DNA from: Pseudoteredinibacter isoporae
Lineage (GTDB): Bacteria; Pseudomonadota; Gammaproteobacteria; Pseudomonadales; Cellvibrionaceae
Reading direction: 5' to 3'
DNA: 64,000 nt
NCBI RefSeq assembly: GCF_011602085.1
Contig: NZ_JAAONY010000004.1
Coordinates: 29,472 to 93,471, forward strand
This document shows positions 57,445 to 64,000 of the stretch, one piece after another. A program made the position numbers and the translations under genes. The notes under the pieces were generated by a model, which was not told the DNA's origin, made no database searches, and was given only the letters and a program-made list of their open reading frames with translations. The stretch's first letter is position 1, and each line of letters opens with the position of its first letter.

Positions 57445-57610
57445 AAATGTAATTCTTTCTTATGCAGGGTTAAGTGTCAGTTGGTGAGAAAAATAGGAAC
57501 AAATCATTAGAAGATTGAGTTCGCGGGCATTGAGTTTTAGATGTCAGTTTTACTCTAACAATTCATGCCCGCTAGCCGTCGGTTTTTAGTATTGCAGCCA
57601 CCAGCGTTTT

Positions 57611-58078
57611 TTACTTTCCGGCAATGGTAACGCCCGTAGGTTTGAGACGATACAAAGTCATGCCTTCAATGACCGACGCTGGATCAAATTCCAGATTGTT
57701 TTCTTCAGCACGATGGGCAAGGTAGGCTCTGGTGCGTTCTACGTCGAGTTGTGATGCTGTCAGAACACCGGTGGCAAAAGCGACTTTGCCTCTAGCGCTG
57801 ATTGGAAAGACCATATCACCATCTCTAACCTTAACGATAAGGTTGTCAAAGTCGTCCCCCGCGCTCAATTCCATCCAGCAACCTTTCTTGTGGCAAACCT
57901 CTTTGATGACACCGGTAACGGTGATGGTTTTGTCAGTGTATGTTGCCGGCGATTGCATCACGGTTTCCAGTTCAAGGAGTCGGGCCATATCCGCACCGCC
58001 GCCAAACTTCTGTTCTGCGAGGGCCCAGGAGCTGCTAAAGGCCATCAAGAATATTAAACCCAGTTTTATCTTGGTCAT
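57611..58078 (-). CDS. Secreted DUF4920-type small protein
   Basis: This 155-residue protein has a signal peptide (GLIFLMAFSSSWALA) and a small beta-barrel (OB-like) domain with the conserved segment GVIKEVCHKKGCWMELSAGDD, a Cys-x4-Cys pattern close to histidine that could bind a metal or haem. I recognise the family as DUF4920 by this segment. The ATG at 58078 has AAGGAA before it. It lies alone between two TonB receptor genes, divergent from the second. Function is unknown. Confidence 0.75.
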   Translation of the reverse strand: MTKIKLGLIFLMAFSSSWALAEQKFGGGADMARLLELETVMQSPATYTDKTITVTGVIKEVCHKKGCWMELSAGDDFDNLIVKVRDGDMVFPISARGKVAFATGVLTASQLDVERTRAYLAHRAEENNLEFDPASVIEGMTLYRLKPTGVTIAGK

Positions 58079-58323
58079 GTGTAATTCCTTCGTATTTATC
58101 CTTTTTCCGAGTCTAGCGATGGGGCCCGGCAAGGATCAACATTGATCTTTCGGTAACCCTAATTTTCTTGTGGGATCAATAACTTAGCCAGTTAAACCAC
58201 AATTAATTCAGGTTCTATTTTGGTGCAAATGGTTGTAAATGATAATTTGTGCTATTTAATATTTCAATAAGGAATATCAAAATAATTTTATAGCATAAAA
58301 ACATTCCCTAAATTAAAATAAAC

Positions 58324-58342
58324 AGAAATTATTCTCATTTAC
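58324..58342. promoter_or_regulatory. Fur-box-like site upstream of the second TonB receptor
   Basis: On the minus strand the core AATGAGAAT and ATT of the Fur consensus are kept (about 13 of 19 positions). It lies 23 bases before the ATG, where a repressor could block transcription. Confidence 0.6.
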
Positions 58343-58365
58343 ATTCAACTGGAAGGGAGTTAAGT

Positions 58366-60594
58366 ATGAGATTAAACAGGGGTAAATCAGCATTGGCCCT
58401 GGCAATTGCCTGTGCCTCGTTTGCTGGCCAAAGCCTGGCAGAGGAAAAGGACGAAAACCTGGAGCTGATTGAGGTGATCGGACACAAGCTGACCTTGGTC
58501 AATCAGGATACGCCGGCATCGATTTCGGTGATCACTGAAAAGGAAATCGCCCGTCAGCAGCAGAGTGAACTGAGCCAGCTTCTGAAAAACATGCCGGGTG
58601 TGGATCTCACCGGTGGTGTGGTTCCTTTGGCCAGCCAGCCGGTGGTTCGCGGTTTATACGGCGAGCGAATTCACGTTTCGGTCGATAATGTGAAACGCAA
58701 AATCGAATCCGACGGCGGCAGCAATATCGCAACCATCAACAGCATGGGTATCGATCCCCAAAGCTTGAAACGAGTACAGGTGTTGAGGGGTGCCGACTCG
58801 CTGACCGTAGGCTCTGGTGCGCTTGGTGGCAGTATTCGTTTGGCCACCAAAGACGCCGGCGATTATCTGGATAAAAATGGATTTGGCGGACGTGTTTCTC
58901 TGTCTCGCCAAGACGCTACCGATGCGTTGGTGAAGGGCGCGAGTGCATTCTATCTGGATGAAAATCTGGATGTAGTCTTGCAACTGAGTCAGTCGGATTT
59001 TGAAGACATCGATATCGTGGGTGATCGTAGCGCGGAAGGCGGTGTGGCGAGCTTATCCAGCATCAAGAACGAATCCAGTCGTGAAAATGTCATGTTCAAA
59101 ACGCGCTGGATTATCGACGATGAGCAGCAGTTGTCTGTGAAGGTGGATTGGTCCGAAACCGAGGCTTCTGATCAGCCTTATGCCATGCGTCAGAGCTACA
59201 GTGTACGTTACCCGCATCTGTTCCAGGACTTCAGCAATGATTATCTGGAAGGCAGTATCAAGTACAGTTACAACCCGTCCAGTCCTCTTCTGGACCTTGA
59301 TGTTCAAGCGGTTTTCTCCGAGAAAAACTACGATGAAATCAGCCGTGGTTTTATTCCGTTGCGCAACGGCAGTCAGCGTATTTTTGACAGCTTTGATAAG
59401 GGCGAAACCACACGCAACAGTTTGCGTGTCTCAAATTTGTCGACTTTTGAAGGTCTAATCAGTCACAAATTAGCGATTGAATTCAATTATGAGCAGGAAG
59501 ATTTCGTTCAGAATGAAGTGGACAATACCAATCCGAATGCGGCCACGACATTTTACGGCGACAGTGAGGCCATCAACCTTTCAGCATCCATCATCGATCA
59601 ATCGAGTTTCCTTGATGAAACACTTTTGCTGACTCTGGGTGTGCGTTTTGATTCCTATGAGCGAAACAATAATCAGTTTGGTGAATTTGGCGATAATGAT
59701 GACAGTGAAATTTCCAGTAATATTGGCCTGACCTACAAGGCAATGGATTTTCTGAATCTGTTTGCCAGTTACGGCGAAGCTTTTCGGGCACCGTCTGTGC
59801 AGGAGCTGTACAAGAAAAGGGAATGGCGTTGTCATATTGGCGGAAAAATTTGCTATCAGGAACCACAGCCTGATTTGATGCCGGAGACCTCTGAAAACTG
59901 GGAAGCCGGTTTTGGTCTGCATTGGTCTGACCTGAGTTATGCCGACAATATCAGCGCAAAATTTATCTTCTTCAATAATGACATTGTTAATTTTATCGAT
60001 AATGTCCCGTTTATGTATTACTTCGATGACAATGGCGTGAAGCAGCCAGGTTCACCCGGGCCCCGGCCAAGCAATGGCGTGCCGGTTGCTACCCATCGAG
60101 ATTACAGTGCCAAGAACATCGGCGGTTTACAGAGCCGCGGGCTTGAAGTTGAGCTGGAATACAGCTGGCAGGATCTGGATGTGTACCTGGGTTACTCCAC
60201 CATGAATATGGATGCCACCGGTGTGCCGAACTTTTTCCTGGGAACGGTTGATACTGACAAACAACCCTATCAGGAAGCACCTGCGGACAAGCTGAGCCTG
60301 AACATCAACTATCAGTTGTTTGATACCCTCAACGTTGGCGCGCAGGTCTTGAAGTACCGTGAGCAAAAACGTCTGACCGAAGCCTACCTTGGCTATGGTT
60401 ATGGTGTAGAGGGTTACAGTCTGGTGAACCTTAATGCCAGCTTTGAAGGGCAGGGTGCACTCGATGGTCTGACAGTGGTTCTGGGGGTGGACAATCTGAT
60501 GGATCGCCGTTACCTGAGAGCGCCGGCCAGCTCGTCCTCGGATCCGGCTGAAGTTGGGCGTAATGTCAAAATGAGTGTGAGTTATCAGTTCTAG
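58366..60594 (+). CDS. TonB-dependent receptor, haem/haemoprotein type
   Basis: This 742-residue outer-membrane receptor has a signal peptide (ending GQSLAE), a plug (VVRGLYGERIHVSVDNVKRK, VQVLRGADSLTVGSGALGGSI) and a barrel ending MSVSYQF. The haem-receptor FRAP motif is present at Phe473-Pro476, followed by a histidine at 490 held between Cys489 and Cys496 and by PQPDL where haem receptors have NPNL. This supports the haemoglobin/transferrin receptor family, with haem as the likely cargo; free iron chelates or another metal remain possible. AAGGGAG precedes the ATG. It is followed by the imelysin operon. Confidence 0.9.
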   Translation: MRLNRGKSALALAIACASFAGQSLAEEKDENLELIEVIGHKLTLVNQDTPASISVITEKEIARQQQSELSQLLKNMPGVDLTGGVVPLASQPVVRGLYGERIHVSVDNVKRKIESDGGSNIATINSMGIDPQSLKRVQVLRGADSLTVGSGALGGSIRLATKDAGDYLDKNGFGGRVSLSRQDATDALVKGASAFYLDENLDVVLQLSQSDFEDIDIVGDRSAEGGVASLSSIKNESSRENVMFKTRWIIDDEQQLSVKVDWSETEASDQPYAMRQSYSVRYPHLFQDFSNDYLEGSIKYSYNPSSPLLDLDVQAVFSEKNYDEISRGFIPLRNGSQRIFDSFDKGETTRNSLRVSNLSTFEGLISHKLAIEFNYEQEDFVQNEVDNTNPNAATTFYGDSEAINLSASIIDQSSFLDETLLLTLGVRFDSYERNNNQFGEFGDNDDSEISSNIGLTYKAMDFLNLFASYGEAFRAPSVQELYKKREWRCHIGGKICYQEPQPDLMPETSENWEAGFGLHWSDLSYADNISAKFIFFNNDIVNFIDNVPFMYYFDDNGVKQPGSPGPRPSNGVPVATHRDYSAKNIGGLQSRGLEVELEYSWQDLDVYLGYSTMNMDATGVPNFFLGTVDTDKQPYQEAPADKLSLNINYQLFDTLNVGAQVLKYREQKRLTEAYLGYGYGVEGYSLVNLNASFEGQGALDGLTVVLGVDNLMDRRYLRAPASSSSDPAEVGRNVKMSVSYQF

Positions 60595-60603
60595 GTAGAG
60601 GTT

Positions 60604-60632
60604 GAACCGGGGAAGTGAGTCTTTCCCGGTTC
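60604..60632 (+). terminator. Hairpin after the second TonB receptor
   Basis: GAACCGGG/CCCGGTTC extends to 11 bp with inner pairs and a 7-base loop, but no T run follows. It is a possible weak terminator. Confidence 0.45.
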
Positions 60633-60682
60633 ATTACCGGATTTGGAAAACGATAAGCGTACACAGTGCTCAAACGATCAAC

Positions 60683-60725
60683 TGCGACGTATCGTCGCAA
60701 CTATATTCATTGATAAGCATTTGCA
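60683..60725. promoter_or_regulatory. Inverted repeat and Fur-box-like site before the imelysin operon
   Basis: TGCGACG-TAT-CGTCGCA (60683-60699) is a perfect 7-bp inverted repeat. Just after it TGATAAGCATTTGCA (60711-60725) matches the TGATAAT-N-ATTATCA Fur core at 11 of 14 positions. Together they may form a regulated promoter about 130-170 bases before the imelysin gene. Confidence 0.5.
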
Positions 60726-60855
60726 TTTAGTGGTAGCATTTCGCGCGCTTATACGGCTGTTAGGCCCATAGAAAAAGACCTGCTCGAGAAGCCTGCTCGG
60801 TGGACTGGTATAGGAATACGGCCATTGATTTACGCCTCTGTTTAAAGGAGTCTCC

Positions 60856-62130
60856 ATGTTTTTCAAGTCCCGATGCGTTGTCGCGTTCAGCGTATGCGCT
60901 GCTTCATTGTTCAGTGTGCAGGTTTCCGCCGAAAAGGTGTCTGTTGAAGCTGTCGTTCAACACTATACCGATCTTGCCCATGCCACCTTCGAAGATTCAT
61001 TACTGACCGCCCAGACGCTGCAAAAAAGTATCGATGAGTTTCTGGAAAAACCCAGCGCTGAAGGTCTGGCCGCTGCCAAAACGGCCTGGAAAGCGGCCCG
61101 TGTTCCTTATCAGCAATCTGAGGTATTTCGTTTTGGTAATCCTGTCGTGGATGATTGGGAAGGCCAGCTGAATGCCTGGCCTCTGGATGAAGGCTTGATC
61201 GATTATGTCGACCAGGGCAGCTATCAGGCTGAGTTGGGTAATGTCGGCGCCAGTGCCAATATTATCGCCAACAGCAGCTTGCAAATTGGTGCGAACAAAC
61301 TGGATATTCAACAGTTGACTCCCGAGCTGCTGGCCTCACTGAACGAATTGGGTGGCTCTGAAGCGAATGTTGCAACCGGCTATCACGCAATTGAGTTTCT
61401 ATTGTGGGGACAGGACTTGAACGGCACCGATGCGGGTGCAGGCAATCGCCCCTATACCGATTTTGTTGTGGGCAAGGGATGCACCGGTGGCGCGTGTGAG
61501 CGACGTCGTGAGTATTTGCGTGCAACCAGTCAGCTGTTGATTGATGACCTGCGTTATATGGTGGGCCAGTGGGATCAAAAGGTTGCGGACAACTATCGTG
61601 CTGAATTGTTGGCTATGCCGGCCAAACGAGGTCTGACTCGTATGTTGTTCGGTATGGGCAGTTTATCTTTGGGTGAACTGGCTGGTGAGCGTTTGAAAGT
61701 CGCACTGGAAGCCAATTCCCCGGAAGATGAGCATGACTGCTTCAGTGACAACACCCACTATTCTCATTTCTACAATGGCTTAGGTATTCGAAATATTTAC
61801 ACAGGTGAATACTTGCGCAGTGACGGTAGCCGCTTGAATGGTCCCGGCATCATGGCCTTGCTGAAAGCCAAAGATGAAACGCTGGCGAAACAAGTCCTGG
61901 GTAGCATGGACAAAAGCCTGGAAAGTTTGCAGAAGCTGGTTGATAGTGCAGAACGTAAAGATTCTCCGGAAGCGTTTGATCAATTGATCGCTGAAGGAAA
62001 TACACGCGGAGAGCAAATGATCAACCAGTCGATTAACGATTTGGTCGCACAAACACAACAAATAGAAAATGCGGCAAAATTCCTTGGTATTGACAACCTT
62101 AACCCTGATAACGCTGACCACGAGTTTTAA
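60856..62130 (+). CDS. Periplasmic imelysin-family protein (IrpA/EfeO-like)
   Basis: This 424-residue protein has a signal peptide (VVAFSVCAASLFSVQVSA) and the imelysin fold, with the GxHxxE signature at His177-Ala-Ile-Glu180 in GYHAIEFLLWGQDLN and the upstream WKAARVPYQQSEVFRFGNP helix. Imelysins are iron-regulated and EfeO-like; members probably bind Fe or haem in the periplasm, and protease activity claimed for some is uncertain. AAGGAG lies five bases before the ATG. Its stop overlaps the next gene's start (TAATG). Confidence 0.92.
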   Translation: MFFKSRCVVAFSVCAASLFSVQVSAEKVSVEAVVQHYTDLAHATFEDSLLTAQTLQKSIDEFLEKPSAEGLAAAKTAWKAARVPYQQSEVFRFGNPVVDDWEGQLNAWPLDEGLIDYVDQGSYQAELGNVGASANIIANSSLQIGANKLDIQQLTPELLASLNELGGSEANVATGYHAIEFLLWGQDLNGTDAGAGNRPYTDFVVGKGCTGGACERRREYLRATSQLLIDDLRYMVGQWDQKVADNYRAELLAMPAKRGLTRMLFGMGSLSLGELAGERLKVALEANSPEDEHDCFSDNTHYSHFYNGLGIRNIYTGEYLRSDGSRLNGPGIMALLKAKDETLAKQVLGSMDKSLESLQKLVDSAERKDSPEAFDQLIAEGNTRGEQMINQSINDLVAQTQQIENAAKFLGIDNLNPDNADHEF

Positions 62131-63560
62131 TGCAATGTTTCCCTAAGTCCGGTGATGCGCAAAGTCGCATCGCCGGCATCTCAATTCGTACTCTATTTAG
62201 CGCCTTTCTGGCGACGGCCTGTGTGTCGACACTGGCAGCAGATGACATAAAAACTGATCGCAGCCGGGTGAACCCCAAAGGGATTCATTCTTTCTCACAA
62301 GCTGCTGCGAACATGCCTCTGATGCGCCGATTGGATTTCAGTGTCGGTAACAGTTTTTTCCGCAATCCCTGGGTGGCTGCACCAGCGAGCACCGATGCCC
62401 GCGATGGTCTGGGGCCATTGTTCAATACCAATGCCTGCCAGAATTGCCACATTAAAGATGGGCGAGGGCATTTGCCCGTGAATGAGAGCGACAATGCGGT
62501 GTCATTGTTGTTGCGTTTGAACGTCGCGGGTGCCAAGGATGTTGCGGTAGATGCCCCCAGCAAAGCCGACCCGATTTACGGCGGCCAACTGCAGGATTTT
62601 GCCTTGCCGGGTTTAGCGGCGGAAGGCCAAATCAGTATCCGTTACGAAGACATAACTGTTGCGCTGGCCGATGGCAGCAAGAGGCAATTGCGAAAACCGA
62701 TATTTTCCATTCGTGATCTGGCTTATGGGCCATTGCATAAAGACACTCAAATATCTGCACGTGTCGCACCCGCTATGGTGGGTTTGGGGTTGTTGGAGGC
62801 TATACCCGAGGAGCGTTTGAAAGCCCTGGCCGATCCCGAAGATCGAGATCAAAATGGTATTTCTGGGCGTTTGAATCAGGTCTGGGATATTAAGAAGAAA
62901 AGCCTGCAGCCCGGTCGCTTTGGCTGGAAGGCCGGACAACCGAGTTTGGAACAGCAAAACGCGGGTGCCTTCAATGGCGATATGGGAATACGTTCGAGCC
63001 TGTTTCCCACGGAAAACTGTAGCACTCAGCAAACAGCCTGCCTGAAGTTGGCCAAAGCGGGTGACTTAAGTAAATTGGAGGTCAGCGACAAGATCTTGGA
63101 TCAGGTCACGTTTTATACCAGTAATCTGGCCGTCCCTAAACGTCGTAATCCCAAGAATCAGGATGTTCTGGCTGGTGAGAAAATATTTGAACGTATCGGC
63201 TGTTCGGGTTGTCATACCGCTGAGCACATCACGTCGAAAAATTATCCGTTTTCCTGGCTGGCGGCAACAAAAATAGCTCCGTACACTGACTTGTTACTCC
63301 ATGATATGGGACCGGAACTGGCTGATGGCAGTCGAGAATTTGTGGCCTCCGGCAGTGAATGGCGGACTCCCCCTTTGTGGGGGCTGGGTATGATCAAGGA
63401 CGTTAACGGTGTTGAAGCTCTGTTGCATGATGGCCGCGCACGCAATGCCGAAGAGGCCATTCTCTGGCATGGTGGCGAAGCGGCCCAGGCCAACGCACAT
63501 TACAAGCAACTCAGCCAGAAAGAACGTGAGCAATTGCTGGCATTCTTGTACGATCTTTAA
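62130..63560 (+). CDS. Di-haem oxidoreductase-family (DHOR) cytochrome c
   Basis: This 476-residue secreted protein has two covalent haem sites: Cys103-Gln-Asn-Cys106-His107 and Cys358-Ser-Gly-Cys361-His362. It matches the putative thiol oxidoreductase/DHOR family, with family segments NTNACQNCHIKDGRGH and MKDVNGVEALLHDGRARNAEEAILWHGGEA-like C-terminal sequence. It probably moves electrons in the periplasm, possibly to oxidise or reduce iron handled by the flanking imelysins. An N-terminal signal sequence ends near residue 37. It is translationally coupled to the imelysin before it. Confidence 0.9.
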   Translation: MQCFPKSGDAQSRIAGISIRTLFSAFLATACVSTLAADDIKTDRSRVNPKGIHSFSQAAANMPLMRRLDFSVGNSFFRNPWVAAPASTDARDGLGPLFNTNACQNCHIKDGRGHLPVNESDNAVSLLLRLNVAGAKDVAVDAPSKADPIYGGQLQDFALPGLAAEGQISIRYEDITVALADGSKRQLRKPIFSIRDLAYGPLHKDTQISARVAPAMVGLGLLEAIPEERLKALADPEDRDQNGISGRLNQVWDIKKKSLQPGRFGWKAGQPSLEQQNAGAFNGDMGIRSSLFPTENCSTQQTACLKLAKAGDLSKLEVSDKILDQVTFYTSNLAVPKRRNPKNQDVLAGEKIFERIGCSGCHTAEHITSKNYPFSWLAATKIAPYTDLLLHDMGPELADGSREFVASGSEWRTPPLWGLGMIKDVNGVEALLHDGRARNAEEAILWHGGEAAQANAHYKQLSQKEREQLLAFLYDL

Positions 63561-63578
63561 AAACAGCAGGAGTAGAGC

Positions 63579-64000
63579 GTGGGGCTTACAGAAATTATTC
63601 GGCAAGCGAGCGTGAAACGCATTGCGACTTTCACTGTGCTGGGGCTCAGTGTCATGCTGTCGGCCTGTTCTGAAAAACCCCCGGAAGATGCCTTTATTCA
63701 TCGAGCCTTGCACGATTACATCTTACCCTTGCAAGGTAACATGGCCGAGCGCAGCAAACATTTTGCGGAACTGGTGAATGAGCAGTGTCATGGGCTGGAA
63801 AACGATAGCACGGCCCTTGTTCTGGACATACCTGTCTTGCAAGAGGGCTGGCGCCTGTCCATGCGCGCCTGGGAGCAAGTGCAGGCAATTAACTACGGGC
63901 CGATTAATGATAAAAATCTGGCTTGGAAATTTCAGTTCTGGCCAGACAATAAGAATCTCGTCGCGAGAAAAATTCGTCCATTGCTTAACAGCGAGAAACC
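63579..64000 (+). CDS. Imelysin-family lipoprotein, 5' part (runs off the window)
   Basis: An open frame starts with GTG at 63579, six bases after AGGAG, and is still open at the window end, 140 codons later. The signal sequence carries a lipobox with Cys30 (VMLSAC), so this is a lipoprotein. The following helices (LHDYILPLQGNMAERSKHF, QCHG, LQEGWRLSMRAWEQVQAINYGPI) are the start of an imelysin domain similar in role to the gene two upstream. A second GTG at 63612 would give a shorter signal peptide. Homologous operons in related bacteria pair two imelysins around the di-haem protein, which fits. Confidence 0.82.
   Translation, partial: MGLTEIIRQASVKRIATFTVLGLSVMLSACSEKPPEDAFIHRALHDYILPLQGNMAERSKHFAELVNEQCHGLENDSTALVLDIPVLQEGWRLSMRAWEQVQAINYGPINDKNLAWKFQFWPDNKNLVARKIRPLLNSEK

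Noticed and set aside
58234..58252. A further Fur-box-like AAATGATAAT sequence upstream of the second TonB receptor
   Set aside because: Only the left half matches; the right half is random in AT-rich DNA, so I did not list it.
1..64000. Mobile elements, prophage or genomic island boundaries
   Set aside because: No transposase, integrase, tRNA or terminal repeats were seen, and gene content and style are uniform.

Overview
The window reads as chromosomal DNA of a free-living, motile, aerobic to microaerobic gammaproteobacterium of the Pseudomonadales/Cellvibrionales type, probably aquatic. The reasons are: the rnt-pyrC / motY / argG neighbourhood known from Pseudomonas; a complete cbb3 oxidase locus with Anr-type sites; cmoAB, tesA/ybbA/ybbP and trmO; three TonB-dependent receptors; tandem secreted S9 peptidases; and a phenylacetate (paa) catabolic locus. 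I saw no rRNA, tRNA, CRISPR array, prophage or insertion sequence. The species assignment is inference; the gene calls rest mainly on motifs visible in the translations.

Layout. 1-7.6 kb: a very large TonB-dependent receptor followed by two paralogous secreted prolyl-oligopeptidase-type peptidases, each with its own terminator, which looks like a peptide uptake and digestion locus. 7.6-9.6 kb: a chemoreceptor with a large helical sensor domain. 9.9-14.3 kb: rnt and pyrC leftward, motY and argG rightward; motY has a perfect flagellar sigma-28 promoter. 14.4-24.0 kb: ccoNOQP, ccoG and ccoHIS, then a SafE/DsbD-like membrane protein whose C-terminus is eleven perfect Met-x-His-x-x repeats. A perfect Fnr/Anr box precedes ccoN and a degenerate one sits at the class II position before ccoH. 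24.3-26.0 kb: an Aer-type redox chemoreceptor with a sigma-28-like promoter. 26.4-34.7 kb: an AraC-family regulator, then paaGIJ and paaABCDE; both operons are preceded by a TGATAC-N27/28-GTATC(A/T) inverted repeat that resembles a PaaX operator.

34.7-52.2 kb is mostly housekeeping: agmatinase, the cmoAB pair for tRNA uridine-34 modification, a response-regulator/TPR protein paired with a histidine-kinase-like protein that has lost its phosphoacceptor histidine, a hotdog thioesterase, an M16C protease, tesA divergent from ybbA-ybbP, a GST-fold protein, TrmO, a small membrane protein and a diguanylate cyclase with an intact inhibitory site.

52.2-64.0 kb is an iron-acquisition region. A leftward operon encodes a siderophore receptor, a PKHD dioxygenase, DUF3649, a PepSY ferric reductase-like protein and DUF3325. 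A rightward set encodes a haem-receptor-like TonB protein, an imelysin, a di-haem oxidoreductase-like cytochrome c and a second, lipoprotein imelysin cut by the window end. Fur-box-like sequences precede both receptors and the imelysin operon.

How the parts fit together: microaerobic respiration (cbb3, Anr, Aer), copper handling for cbb3 assembly (CcoG, CcoI and the Met/His-tailed protein), aromatic catabolism that consumes O2 (PaaABCDE), and iron supply for haem and Fe-S enzymes. The least ordinary signals are the Met/His repeat protein, the H-box-less kinase partner, the paired paa operators and the imelysin/di-haem cytochrome operon.
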